A stretch of 49,706 bases of DNA from Fusobacterium sp. Its GTDB lineage: Bacteria > Fusobacteriota > Fusobacteriia > Fusobacteriales > Fusobacteriaceae. How positions within the stretch are numbered: position 1 is the first letter of the stretch; each line of letters starts with the position of its first letter. Made by a program: the position numbers and the translations under genes. Under the pieces are notes generated by a model. The model did not search any database. It was not told the origin of the DNA and saw nothing but the letters and a program-made list of their open reading frames with translations. Location of the stretch: contig DXSD01000003.1 of NCBI GenBank assembly GCA_019410665.1, positions 1-49,706 on the forward strand. Reading direction: 5' to 3'. Shown here piece by piece: positions 41,958-49,706 of this stretch.

Positions 41958-43652
41958 TTAAATCTTTTCTAATAACCCACCTAAATTAAATCTATCTAAA
42001 ATCTCTTGAACTCTATCTAAATATTTACTCTTCTCATTCAGTTCCTTTTCCAATTCACTTAAATCCTGCTTACTTGCTTCATCTAAAGTCTCTTTATAAT
42101 TCTTTAACTGCTCTTTTCCCTCTTTTATCATGTCCTCTACTATTTTTTTCTTCAATGTTCCATCTTGATCATTTAAAAGATTCATAATCTCTTCAGATAG
42201 ATCGCTCTTTATAAAAATCTTTTCCTTTAAAGAGTTATATTCATAATGTACATTTCCACTTCTTAAGTCTTGTAATAGTGGAGATATCATTGTTTTTAAA
42301 AGTGGTGACTCTATCTTTAATTTATTTGTAACCTCTTCTCCATTTAAATTCATATCTTGAATCTCCACATCTCCTCTTATATCTATATTATCTCTACTTA
42401 AGATAATCTCTTTTACTAAAGAAGCCTCTCCTCCTGTTACATATCTATTTAAAACCTCCATATCTTTTAAATCCTCAAAGTTAAAATTAGAAATATTTAC
42501 ATCTATTTTCCCTTGAATTTTATCTAAATCTATATAACCATAAGCCTCTCCATGACTGATATCAGAATCAGCTTTAAGATAAATATCTATATTTCTCTTA
42601 TTTCTTGATAATCTACTTGAGATATTTTTGATCTCACCTTTTAATTCTACCCCATATATTTGAGAGTTTATAAGTATATCTTCAGCAAAAATCTCCCATT
42701 TATCCTGTGCTTTACTGTCCTCTTCCTTTCTTAACTCCAACTCTCTCATAATATTTCTATATTTTATTACTAACTTTTCAATCTCTTCTCCATAAATTTC
42801 ATTTAAGTAATAATTAATTATAGAATCTAAATCATTTATTACAAACTCTCCCCTACCAACAATCTCTCTTACATTTTTTTCTAATTCTGCATCTAAGTCA
42901 TTGGCACTTATAATATTTTTAAAATCTGCCTTCATCTCTTCTCTATCTTTTAAAAGCTCTTTACTTAGAATTTTAAAAGAATTAAACATATTTTTTATCT
43001 CTTTCTCCATTCTAATAATTTTTAGTGGATTTTTTTCCTCTGCTAATTTGTTATAATTCTCTTTTAAGATCATATACTCAGGAGTTTTTTCCAATTCATT
43101 AAGCTTTTTCTTCCAATGATCTCTTCTCTCTTTTAATAGACTCTCACCCTTTTCATATTGAGATTGTAACATATTTTGTAAAGTTATCTTATTTACCATG
43201 GCTCTAGCTCTTATTAACTCTTCTAAGTCCTGTACTGAGCTATCCTTTTTCTCCTCTCCCTTTACATCTACATTTAATTCTACCTCATTTGGCTCTTCTA
43301 CTACATAACCAATACTTCCATTACTATCTCTAGGAGTCATAAACTCCACCTTATCAAACTCTGCTTTACTTACTAATACTTTCTTCTCTTTAAAATAGAT
43401 ATCATAATCAGCTTCAAATTTATCTATTGAAATAAAGTTTTTCATCCCATCTTTTCTACTTGTAATATCAATTCCCTCTATTATCACTTTTTTACTAAAA
43501 GGAGAAAAATCAACTTTCTCTATATCTACCTTTCCTTTATTAATCTCTGTTAGTTTATTTTCAAGAACCTTTTTAATTATAAGATTTTTAGATAAATATA
43601 TACCACCTAACAATACTACTATTACTCCTAAAACTGTTAATCCCTTTTTCAT
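41958..43652 (-). CDS. TIGR03545-like envelope protein with coiled coil
   Basis: A 564-residue protein with an N-terminal membrane anchor (LTVLGVIVVLLGGIYLSKNLII) and a large domain probably in the periplasm. The opening IDKVDFSPFSKKVIIEGIDI-like stretch (here VDIEKVDFSPFSKKVIIEGI) resembles AsmA/TIGR03545 proteins; the middle (about residues 135-300) is highly charged and coiled-coil-like, followed by beta-rich AsmA-like repeats (NIDIYLKADSDISHGEAYGY) and a final coiled coil. Function unknown; such families are linked to outer-membrane lipid handling. ATG at 43652 is preferred, since the longer GTG start is part of the AGAGGTG ribosome site. Confidence 0.7.
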   Translation of the reverse strand: MKKGLTVLGVIVVLLGGIYLSKNLIIKKVLENKLTEINKGKVDIEKVDFSPFSKKVIIEGIDITSRKDGMKNFISIDKFEADYDIYFKEKKVLVSKAEFDKVEFMTPRDSNGSIGYVVEEPNEVELNVDVKGEEKKDSSVQDLEELIRARAMVNKITLQNMLQSQYEKGESLLKERRDHWKKKLNELEKTPEYMILKENYNKLAEEKNPLKIIRMEKEIKNMFNSFKILSKELLKDREEMKADFKNIISANDLDAELEKNVREIVGRGEFVINDLDSIINYYLNEIYGEEIEKLVIKYRNIMRELELRKEEDSKAQDKWEIFAEDILINSQIYGVELKGEIKNISSRLSRNKRNIDIYLKADSDISHGEAYGYIDLDKIQGKIDVNISNFNFEDLKDMEVLNRYVTGGEASLVKEIILSRDNIDIRGDVEIQDMNLNGEEVTNKLKIESPLLKTMISPLLQDLRSGNVHYEYNSLKEKIFIKSDLSEEIMNLLNDQDGTLKKKIVEDMIKEGKEQLKNYKETLDEASKQDLSELEKELNEKSKYLDRVQEILDRFNLGGLLEKI

Positions 43653-43668
43653 AAGTATCACCTCTTTC

Positions 43669-44442
43669 TTAGATAAATTTTTTTATCAATACTCTTATCT
43701 TTCCCTTTTTATTTTCACCTAATACCTTATCAAAAATAAATTTTCCCTTTTTTCTTATGGTTATTATATCTCCCTCTTTTAATCCTCTATTCTTTTCTTT
43801 CTCTATTAGATAATTAACACTTACCTCTCCACTTTCAATCAGTTCCAAGGCTCTACTTCGTGAGTTATTTATCATAGCTGAAACAATATTATCAAGTCTT
43901 ATAGAGCTTACACTATCCACAATCTCTTCAAATTTTAATTGTGGAATCTCCTCTTTATTTATCTCTTCAACTAGCACTGGGTTTCTTCCAACCTCTTTTA
44001 AATTCTCCACTAGAAAATCAAAAATCTCATCACTTATTACTCCATAACAAGAGTTTTCCTCAACTATTAAGTCTCCCATAAGCTCTCTTTTTATTCCTAA
44101 AGACATTATAGTTCCTAAATAGTGTTTATGCTCTAAATCTTTAAATTTAGACTTATTAGTTATTTTAAAGTATTTAACTGGAAAATACAACTCCTCTTTG
44201 GGAAAATCTTTGGGAAGAACTCCTATCATATTTTTTTCACACTCTTCATTTAAACCGCAAAGAGAGAAAACTATTCCTCCAATATTTAATTCAGATATTT
44301 TTTTACACAGTTGAGGTGGGTAAAAATATTTACTATATACAGGATAATCTATCTCTTCACACAACTCTATATCATCACATATAGCTCCTAATAAAAAATC
44401 ATCTATCTCAGTAAACATATTTTGAAATTTTTTTCTATCCAA
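43669..44442 (-). CDS. YlmH-like S4-domain RNA-binding protein
   Basis: A protein of about 257 residues with a C-terminal S4 RNA-binding domain (SSIRLDNIVSAMINNSRSRA, then LIESGEVSVNYLIE, about residues 180-220) and the N-terminal YlmH fold (VFSLCGLNEECEKNMIGVLP; HKHYLGTIMSLGIKRELMGDL). YlmH binds stalled 50S subunits and takes part in ribosome-associated quality control in Bacillus; a similar role is inferred. I chose TTG at 44442 because AGGAAAGGAG lies eight bases before it; the longer frame to 44487 starts ahead of this site. It lies 16 bases before the TIGR03545-like gene. Confidence 0.87.
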   Translation of the reverse strand: MDRKKFQNMFTEIDDFLLGAICDDIELCEEIDYPVYSKYFYPPQLCKKISELNIGGIVFSLCGLNEECEKNMIGVLPKDFPKEELYFPVKYFKITNKSKFKDLEHKHYLGTIMSLGIKRELMGDLIVEENSCYGVISDEIFDFLVENLKEVGRNPVLVEEINKEEIPQLKFEEIVDSVSSIRLDNIVSAMINNSRSRALELIESGEVSVNYLIEKEKNRGLKEGDIITIRKKGKFIFDKVLGENKKGKIRVLIKKFI

Positions 44443-44546
44443 ATTTTTATCTCCTTTCCTTATACTATATACCTTGATTTTATACAATTTCTCTCATTTT
44501 TTCAAATTATTTTTTTATTGTTTATTCCTATCTCCTCCCTTTATTA

Positions 44547-44575
44547 TTGAAAAAAACATATTTTTATGCTAAAAT
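44547..44575 (+). promoter_or_regulatory. Promoter of pssA
   Basis: TTGAAA (44547-44552), a 17-base spacer and TAAAAT (44570-44575), 34 bases before the pssA start codon. Confidence 0.75.
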
Positions 44576-44609
44576 TTAGTGATAAAGAATTTAAGGAGAT
44601 GAATTTTAT

Positions 44610-45383
44610 ATGGTTAAAAGAAAATATATTGCTCCCAACGCAATTACTGCAGCTAATATGTTTTTGGGATATTTAAGTATCACTTCTTCTATAAAAGGAG
44701 ATTTCATCCAAGCTGTTTGGTTCATTATATTAGCTATGGTTTGTGATGGTTTAGATGGAAAAACTGCTAGAAAATTAGATGCTTTTAGTGAATTTGGAAA
44801 GGAGTTTGACTCATTTTGTGACGCTATATCTTTTGGATTGGCTCCTGGTATCTTAGTTTACTCTATACTTATGAAGGATACCTCTGTAAATAGTTTTGTT
44901 ATTCCTGTTTCATTCATCTATGCTCTTTGTGGAGTTATGCGTTTAGTTAAATTTAATATTATCACTGTGGCCTCAAATGAAAAAGGTGATTTTAGTGGTA
45001 TGCCTATACCTAATGCTGCTGCTATGGTATGTTCTTACTACTTAATATCAGATACTTTAAAAACTCAATATAACATCAATTTTTTTAATATAGATATTTT
45101 TATGGCTATTACAGTTGTAGCTGCTATACTTATGGTTAGTACAATTAAATTTAAAACACCTGATAAAGCTTTTTCTTTTATCCCTAAAAAATTTGCTGGA
45201 ATATTTATAATAGTAGTTATTGCTACTTTAAAGTATAGCTTATTTATTATCTCTTTCTTCTATGTTATAATAAATCTTATGGGATTTGTGACTAAGATCT
45301 TTGATGGTTCTAATGATGATGATGACAAAGAGTTAGTAGATGTTATTGAAGAAAATGAAGTAGAAGAAACTTTAAAAAAATAA
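44610..45383 (+). CDS. pssA: CDP-diacylglycerol-serine O-phosphatidyltransferase
   Basis: A 257-residue integral membrane enzyme of the CDP-alcohol phosphatidyltransferase family, making phosphatidylserine, the precursor of phosphatidylethanolamine. The metal-binding motif DGLDGKTARKLDAFSEFGKE..DSFCD has all aspartates (46, 49, 67, 71). About eight hydrophobic segments follow the family pattern, and IAPNAITAANMFLGYLS is typical of the subclass II serine enzyme. An acidic tail (DGSNDDDDKELVD) ends it. ATG follows AAGGAGATG. A terminator-like hairpin separates it from rpoN. Confidence 0.92.
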   Translation: MVKRKYIAPNAITAANMFLGYLSITSSIKGDFIQAVWFIILAMVCDGLDGKTARKLDAFSEFGKEFDSFCDAISFGLAPGILVYSILMKDTSVNSFVIPVSFIYALCGVMRLVKFNIITVASNEKGDFSGMPIPNAAAMVCSYYLISDTLKTQYNINFFNIDIFMAITVVAAILMVSTIKFKTPDKAFSFIPKKFAGIFIIVVIATLKYSLFIISFFYVIINLMGFVTKIFDGSNDDDDKELVDVIEENEVEETLKK

Positions 45384-45400
45384 TTTATAAATTACTAAGA

Positions 45401-45441
45401 GGAGGTTGTTACAACTAAAAATTTGTGACACTCCCTTTTTT
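45401..45441 (+). terminator. Terminator-like hairpin between pssA and rpoN
   Basis: GGAG (45401-45404) and TGTTACAA (45407-45414) pair, after a two-base bulge, with TTGTGACA and CTCC (45423-45434), followed by CTTTTTT. It can end the pssA transcript or attenuate readthrough into rpoN, whose start codon is 20 bases further. Confidence 0.6.
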
Positions 45442-45460
45442 AAACTAGGAGGAGATTATC

Positions 45461-46693
45461 TTGGATTTTTCTTTAAAACTAAAACAAGAAACTAAGCTTA
45501 TACTTACTCAAGAGATGAAGATATCTATGAATATATTACAAATGCCCTCTTCAGACTTAAAAGATTACTTGGAGAAAGAAGCAGTTGTTAATCCAGCTAT
45601 TGAAATTAATTATACCCATTCTTTCTCACCAAAAAATTCTGAAGATGATACAGTTTCTCCATTGGATTTTATTAGTGAAGAGGAAAATCTTTTTGATATT
45701 TTAGAAAAGCAGATTGGATATTTAAAACTCTCTAAAAAGTTAAAAGAGATCTGTATCTTTATCATTCATAATCTCAACTCAAAAGGTTATCTTGCTATAA
45801 GTAAACTTGAAATAAAAAAACTTCTTAAAATATCACTTAAAGATTTAAATGAAGCTTTTGAAGTAATACATACATTGGATCCCATAGGAGTTGGAGCTGA
45901 GAATTTGAAAGATTGTCTTAAAATCCAATTAAAAGCTAAAAATATTATTGATGATAAGCTTTTTTCTCTCATTGATAACTATTTAGAAGAAGTAGCAAAT
46001 CAAAATTTCACCTTAGTTTCTCAAGAACTTGGAATAAGTGAATCACAAATTATTGAGTATTTAAGTTTAATTAGAACTCTCTCTCCAATTCCTTCAAGAG
46101 GATATACAGTTAATAAATCTTCTGATTATATTATTCCTGAGGCTAGAATTGAGATTCTTAATGATAAACTTATCTTTAAGATAAATGAAGATGTTATTCC
46201 TAAAATTACTATTAACTCTAATTATATTAACTCAGAAAATGCAAATAAAAACTCTATTCACACTGCTATGAACATCATAAAATGTCTTGAAAAACGTTAT
46301 CAAACCCTAAGTAAAATTCTTGAATTTTTAATAGTTAGACAAAAAGAGTTTTTCTTTAAAGGGTATAACTTTTTAAATACCCTTATCTTAAAAGATTTAG
46401 CTCTTGAATTAAACTTACATGAATCTACTATTTCTAGAGCTATCAAAGAGAAATATCTAGATACTCCTCAAGGGATTATATCTATGAAATCTCTCTTTAT
46501 TTTAGATAGTTCTACTATAAAAATAAAGAATCTTATTGAAGAGTTTATTTTACAAGAAAATAAGAGAGCTCCATACTCTGATGAAAAGCTCTCTCTTCTT
46601 CTTAAAGATAAAGGTTTTGAAGTAGCTAGACGTACTGTAGCTAAATATAGAGAGGAACTTGGATATGGTTCCACTCGTGATAGAAAAAAATAA
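45461..46693 (+). CDS. rpoN: RNA polymerase sigma-54 factor
   Basis: A 410-residue sigma-54. Region I (LKLKQETKLILTQEMKISMNILQMP) binds enhancer-activated core enzyme; a short acidic region II follows, then the core-binding domain, a helix-turn-helix (LALELNLHESTISRAIKEKYL) and the RpoN box ARRTVAKYRE (389-398), which recognises the -24 element. It is slightly shorter than the E. coli protein (477), mainly in region II. The start is TTG at 45461 with AGGAGGAG upstream. No enhancer-binding activator is encoded in the window. Confidence 0.95.
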   Translation: MDFSLKLKQETKLILTQEMKISMNILQMPSSDLKDYLEKEAVVNPAIEINYTHSFSPKNSEDDTVSPLDFISEEENLFDILEKQIGYLKLSKKLKEICIFIIHNLNSKGYLAISKLEIKKLLKISLKDLNEAFEVIHTLDPIGVGAENLKDCLKIQLKAKNIIDDKLFSLIDNYLEEVANQNFTLVSQELGISESQIIEYLSLIRTLSPIPSRGYTVNKSSDYIIPEARIEILNDKLIFKINEDVIPKITINSNYINSENANKNSIHTAMNIIKCLEKRYQTLSKILEFLIVRQKEFFFKGYNFLNTLILKDLALELNLHESTISRAIKEKYLDTPQGIISMKSLFILDSSTIKIKNLIEEFILQENKRAPYSDEKLSLLLKDKGFEVARRTVAKYREELGYGSTRDRKK

Positions 46694-46705
46694 ATTAAGT
46701 ACTTC

Positions 46706-46757
46706 AGTAATGAGCTATTGTAGTTTAAAGTTTACAAAGCTCATTACTTTTCTTTTA
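46706..46757. terminator. Bidirectional terminator between rpoN and msrAB
   Basis: An 11-bp stem AGTAATGAGCT (46706-46716) with its complement (46738-46748), with an inner TTGTA/TACAA pair, followed by a T-rich stretch. The right arm covers the msrAB stop codon, so the two convergent genes share it. Confidence 0.75.
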
Positions 46758-48237
46758 CTAACGAGATTAAATATCCATACCCCTCTTTTTCCATCTCTGC
46801 TAATGGTATAAAATTTAAAGCTCCACTATTAATACAATATCTTAACCCACCTCTATCCTTAGGTCCATCTTCAAATACATGTCCTAAATGAGCATCTCCA
46901 ACTCTACTTCTAACCTCTGTCCTTACCATATTAAAACTTTTATCTGTATGATATGTTATTACCTCAGGAGCTATAGGTTTAGTAAAACTAGGCCATCCAC
47001 ACATAGAATTATATTTATCATTTGATAAGAATAGTGGCTCACCAGTAGTTATATCTACATATATTCCAGGTTCAAAAAAGTTCCAATACTCATTATCAAA
47101 AGCTCTCTCTGTATCATTCATCTGAGTTATTCTATACTGTTTTTCAGTTAATTTTTTTCTAAGCTCCTCTTGAGAAAGCTTTGTGTATTTTCTAGGATCA
47201 ATTATTACATCCTTAGCCTTATTTAAATCAATATGGCAATATCCATTTGGATTCTTCTTTAAATAATCTTGATGGTAATCTTCAGCTAAATAGAAATTTT
47301 CTAACTTTTTATTTTCAATTACAACTTTCTTTTCAAATTTCTTTTGTAGATTTTCCAATGCTTCAGTTACAATTTTTTCATCTTTAAGATCTGTATAGTA
47401 TATTCCTGTTCTATATTGTGTTCCTCTATCATTTCCTTGCTTATTTAAACTTGTAGGATCTACTATTCTAAAATAATACTCTAACAGAGTTTCTAAAGAT
47501 ATTTCATTTCTATCATATGTTACCTTAACAGTTTCTGCATGCCCTGTCCCTCTATAAATAACATCTTCATATCTTGGATTTTCTGTCTTTCCATTAGCAT
47601 AACCTGAAACAGCATCAACTACACCATAAATTTTTTCCATATATGCCTCTACTCCCCAGAAACATCCTCCAGCTAAATATATCTCCCTTATATCACTCTC
47701 TTTGGCAATATTTTTTTCTTCAATTATACTTTCTAAGTTTTTACTCTCTACTTTTTTCTCTTCAAGTCCAAACAGTTGTAATATGCTACTCTTTGGCAAT
47801 TGCCCAGGGAGTACCCCATCAACTTCAGCTTTCTCATTTAAAAAAACAGAAGTTGGATATGCTCTTATTCTTAATAATTTCTGTATCTCTCCCTTTTCAT
47901 CTAAAAGTACTTTTATATTTTTATACCCTAGAGAGTTATACCACTTTTTAAATTCATCTGTTTTCATCTCTCCACTTCTTCCAGGAAAAACAACTGTCAC
48001 TATCTCTATTCTCTCTTCTTCTTTAGAGAAATTATCTAACTCCTCTAAAGATGATAAACAAATGGGACACCATGAAGCCCATGCTTTTAAATATGTCTTT
48101 TTTTCTTGGGAAAACTTATACTCCTTTCCCTCTATATCTTTTAATTTTATTTCACTAAAATCTATAGTTTTTCCAAAACTCATACTTCCTCCTAAAATAA
48201 ACATCACTACTAAAAAAACTTTATAAATATATCTCAT
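46744..48237 (-). CDS. msrAB: Exported thioredoxin-MsrA-MsrB fusion methionine sulfoxide reductase
   Basis: A 497-residue three-domain protein like Neisseria PilB/MsrAB. A signal peptide or membrane anchor (residues 1-21) is followed by a TlpA-type thioredoxin domain with WCPIC (C57, C60), an MsrA domain with GCFWGVE (C192) acting on methionine S-sulfoxide, and an MsrB domain with the catalytic cysteine in RYCIN (C468) and CGWPSF (C413) acting on the R form. The zinc CxxC pairs of many MsrB enzymes are absent. It repairs oxidised periplasmic proteins; electrons should come through CcdA, encoded 12 bases upstream. Confidence 0.95.
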   Translation of the reverse strand: MRYIYKVFLVVMFILGGSMSFGKTIDFSEIKLKDIEGKEYKFSQEKKTYLKAWASWCPICLSSLEELDNFSKEEERIEIVTVVFPGRSGEMKTDEFKKWYNSLGYKNIKVLLDEKGEIQKLLRIRAYPTSVFLNEKAEVDGVLPGQLPKSSILQLFGLEEKKVESKNLESIIEEKNIAKESDIREIYLAGGCFWGVEAYMEKIYGVVDAVSGYANGKTENPRYEDVIYRGTGHAETVKVTYDRNEISLETLLEYYFRIVDPTSLNKQGNDRGTQYRTGIYYTDLKDEKIVTEALENLQKKFEKKVVIENKKLENFYLAEDYHQDYLKKNPNGYCHIDLNKAKDVIIDPRKYTKLSQEELRKKLTEKQYRITQMNDTERAFDNEYWNFFEPGIYVDITTGEPLFLSNDKYNSMCGWPSFTKPIAPEVITYHTDKSFNMVRTEVRSRVGDAHLGHVFEDGPKDRGGLRYCINSGALNFIPLAEMEKEGYGYLISLVKEK

Positions 48238-48249
48238 CTTAACCTCCTT

Positions 48250-48900
48250 CTATACAAATATATTTAATTGATTAAAAATAAGCAGTATTCCCATAATAAT
48301 TATAATAAATCCTCCCATTCTCTTTAACTTTTCCAAATACTTTTTTATAAATGAAAGCTTTTTTAGAAAATATTTAGAAGAAAAAGAGATTATTAAAAAT
48401 GGTGTTCCTAATCCTGCTACATATACTAACATTAATAATACAGCATTTGATAGATTGTTTCCACTTCCTGAAATAAATAGAATAGAAGCTAAAATTGGTC
48501 CTATACATGGAGTTCATCCTAAACTAAATCCAAAACCTAATAGATAACTTCCTATTATTCCTCCTCTATCACTATCTATTTCTAATACTTTTCTTCTAGA
48601 TAAAATAGGAATTTTTATTAGCTCACTTTGAACTAATCCAAATACTATAATTATCACTCCACTAAAAATTCTAAAATAATCACTAGATAAAATATTTCCT
48701 ATCAATCCAGCACCAAACCCTAATAACACAAAAGCTGTAGATAATCCTAAAATGAAAAAAATAGTTTTTAATATCGAAGCTCTTTCTCCTGTACTCAGTA
48801 AACTAAAATAAACTGGTAGTATTGGAAAGATACATGGAGAAAAGAAAGACAAAATCCCTGCTATATAAGCATAACTATATAAAATCTCCTGTCCAATCAT
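48250..48900 (-). pseudogene. ccdA: CcdA-family thiol-disulfide transporter gene interrupted by an in-frame TGA
   Basis: Reading from ATG 48900 gives a CcdA/DsbD-type membrane protein with the first redox motif FFSPCIFPILP (C23). Codon 129 is TGA (48514-48516), exactly where homologues have tryptophan before TPC. The same frame continues without a shift through TPCIGPILAS (second redox cysteine, codon 132) to a normal end at 48250, about 216 codons in all. A single G-to-A change (TGG to TGA) explains it. The truncated product would lack the second cysteine and could not pass electrons to MsrAB. Sequencing error, recent mutation or readthrough are the choices. Confidence 0.88.
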
Positions 48901-48943
48901 TATTATTCCCCTCCTTCTATTGAAAGTAGATATATTTAGTATA

Positions 48944-48972
48944 ATATTATCACAAATTTATATTTTTTACAA
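48944..48972 (-). promoter_or_regulatory. Promoter of ccdA-msrAB
   Basis: On the minus strand TTGTAA (48967-48972), a 17-base spacer and TAATAT (48944-48949), followed by the AAGGAGGGG ribosome site of ccdA. Confidence 0.55.
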
Positions 48973-49075
48973 TATAAAAATTATAACAAATATTTTGTCA
49001 TACTTAGGACATATTTCAATGATAATATTCTTTTCGGACAGAAGATATTTTCAATTTAATGGAGGAAAAACAGTA

Positions 49076-49447
49076 ATGAAAAAATTAATACTTACTACAA
49101 TTTTATTTGTTAATTCTATCTTTGCTTTGGGTAATTATATTGATACAGAGGAGTATAGACAACTTAAACCATTTTTAAAAGAGGAACAACAGATAGTTTT
49201 CAATAATTTAATGAAGGATCTACATCATTCTATTGAAACCTTAGATGAAAAGTTGAAAGTAGCTCAAGATGAAAAAGAGATAATGGAATTAAAAAGTAAA
49301 AAGGAGATTTTAGTAAAAGAAAAAAATGAAATCGTAGAGAAACTCAATATAAATATTTTAAAATATCCAGAACGTTATACACAAGCAGCTATGGATTTAA
49401 AAGAGGATATTAATAAACTTATTAATTATTACTCGGAGGTAAAATAA
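49076..49447 (+). CDS. Small exported coiled-coil protein, function unknown
   Basis: A 123-residue protein with an N-terminal signal peptide (KKLILTTILFVNSIFALG, cleavage likely after the alanine) followed by a charged, helical, coiled-coil-like body (residues about 30-120) and no cysteine. Probably periplasmic; I do not recognise the family. ATG at 49076 is chosen because GGAGG lies ten bases upstream and the signal peptide starts there; the longer frame from 48920 runs through promoter-like sequence. It diverges from ccdA-msrAB, so an envelope-stress link is possible but unproven. Confidence 0.75.
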   Translation: MKKLILTTILFVNSIFALGNYIDTEEYRQLKPFLKEEQQIVFNNLMKDLHHSIETLDEKLKVAQDEKEIMELKSKKEILVKEKNEIVEKLNINILKYPERYTQAAMDLKEDINKLINYYSEVK

Positions 49448-49449
49448 AA

Positions 49450-49653
49450 ATGCTCTTATTAATTATTATCTTAATATTACTTTATATTTTTTCTAGAAAA
49501 AAATGTAATTGTGAAAACTCTCAATCTATTGGAAATACAATTTTTACTATACTAATGGTTTTGATTGTTATTTATATACTAGGAAAAATATTTCATTTCC
49601 CTTTTATATTTGGACATAGATTTCATTTATTTAATATTTTTAATTGTTTTTAA
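49450..49653 (+). CDS. Small membrane protein, function unknown
   Basis: A 67-residue protein with two hydrophobic segments (LLLIIILILLYIFS, residues about 2-15, and TIFTILMVLIVIYILGKIF, about 31-49) separated by a short RKKCNCEN turn, and an aromatic C-terminal tail. ATG lies two bases after the previous stop codon, with GGAGGT in that gene nine bases upstream, so it is probably translated with the exported coiled-coil protein. No family recognised. Nothing else is seen from 49654 to the window end. Confidence 0.65.
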   Translation: MLLLIIILILLYIFSRKKCNCENSQSIGNTIFTILMVLIVIYILGKIFHFPFIFGHRFHLFNIFNCF

Positions 49654-49706
49654 GAAAATATATCTAGGAATAAACTTATTATTTAAATAAATAAAAATTT
49701 AACTTA

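Noticed and set aside
47643..48226. Rightward open frames inside msrAB
   Set aside because: They are antisense to well-recognised domains and have low-complexity serine/phenylalanine-rich translations typical of shadow frames.
48250..48432. Separate small membrane protein after ccdA
   Set aside because: It is in the same frame as the ccdA fragment and starts in the middle of a conserved CcdA segment, so it is the rest of ccdA after the TGA.
48514..48516. TGA as a selenocysteine codon
   Set aside because: The family residue here is tryptophan, the redox cysteine is three codons later, and I see no obvious selenocysteine insertion hairpin reading directly after the codon.
48920..49075. N-terminal extension of the exported coiled-coil protein
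   Set aside because: It covers promoter-like DNA, and a signal peptide with a good ribosome site begins at 49076.

Overview
The window is a piece of a very AT-rich chromosome that is almost certainly from the genus Fusobacterium (my best guess is the mortiferum/varium/ulcerans side, weakly supported). The reasons are an outer-membrane lipid A gene set (lpxC, fabZ, lpxA, lpxI, lpxB and an MsbA-like exporter) side by side with genes more typical of Firmicutes (YlmH-type S4 protein, TmcAL, two-part ThrE exporter), strong GGAGG ribosome sites, and gene families common in fusobacteria (EFR1-type ferredoxin protein, AAA-ATPase-like/PD-(D/E)XK protein). No prophage, CRISPR array, tRNA or rRNA gene was seen.

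Layout. 1-7172 is a leftward run: a cyclase-family hydrolase, a MarR regulator, a heterodimeric ABC exporter, an unknown protein, a TrmN6-like tRNA methyltransferase and a two-subunit ThrE-like exporter. It is headed by a consensus promoter whose -10 abuts a 24-bp perfect palindrome, probably the MarR operator. 7193-11329 runs rightward: a candidate small RNA, a MATE efflux gene with a promoter-plus-terminator leader, tmcAL and a GPH sugar symporter. 11330-11631 holds two repeat families, one abutting a fragment of the other. 11645-13306 is an AAA/PD-(D/E)XK gene (leftward). 13440-17398 runs rightward: short comEC, an M50 protease, a YigZ-family protein and hslU. 17501-17828 holds a second copy of the candidate small RNA and a 220-bp palindromic repeat. 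17830-22866 is a galactose unit: a divergent ROK regulator, an inverted-repeat operator, then galK-galT-galE (Leloir pathway).

22948-26802 is proS and recG (leftward). 26918-28021 is a YchJ-like protein and a flavodoxin/ferredoxin protein (rightward). 28092-30679 runs leftward: a GNAT protein, rsgA and a methyltransferase, with an 84-bp coding-like repeat before both rsgA and the methyltransferase. 30860-31123 is a second full copy of the first repeat family. 31130-40483 is a long leftward cluster: pcrA-type helicase, lpxC, fabZ, lpxA, lpxI, lpxB, msbA-like, rph, rdgB. 40538-44442 holds a GNAT-CDF fusion, the SRP RNA, a TIGR03545-like membrane protein and a YlmH-like S4 protein. 44610-46693 is pssA and rpoN (rightward). 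46744-48900 is an oxidative-repair pair, ccdA and a thioredoxin-MsrA-MsrB fusion; ccdA is interrupted by one in-frame TGA where the family has tryptophan. Two small envelope genes close the window.

The most notable points are: (i) two sibling small-RNA candidates with a shared upstream region and a C-rich, anti-Shine-Dalgarno-like segment but unrelated terminator stems; (ii) the TGA in ccdA; (iii) two short inverted-repeat element families lying next to stop codons; (iv) the attenuator-like MATE leader; (v) the GNAT-CDF fusion. Start sites were corrected where the longest reading frame began inside the ribosome site. All function calls rest on reading the sequence; no database search was run.
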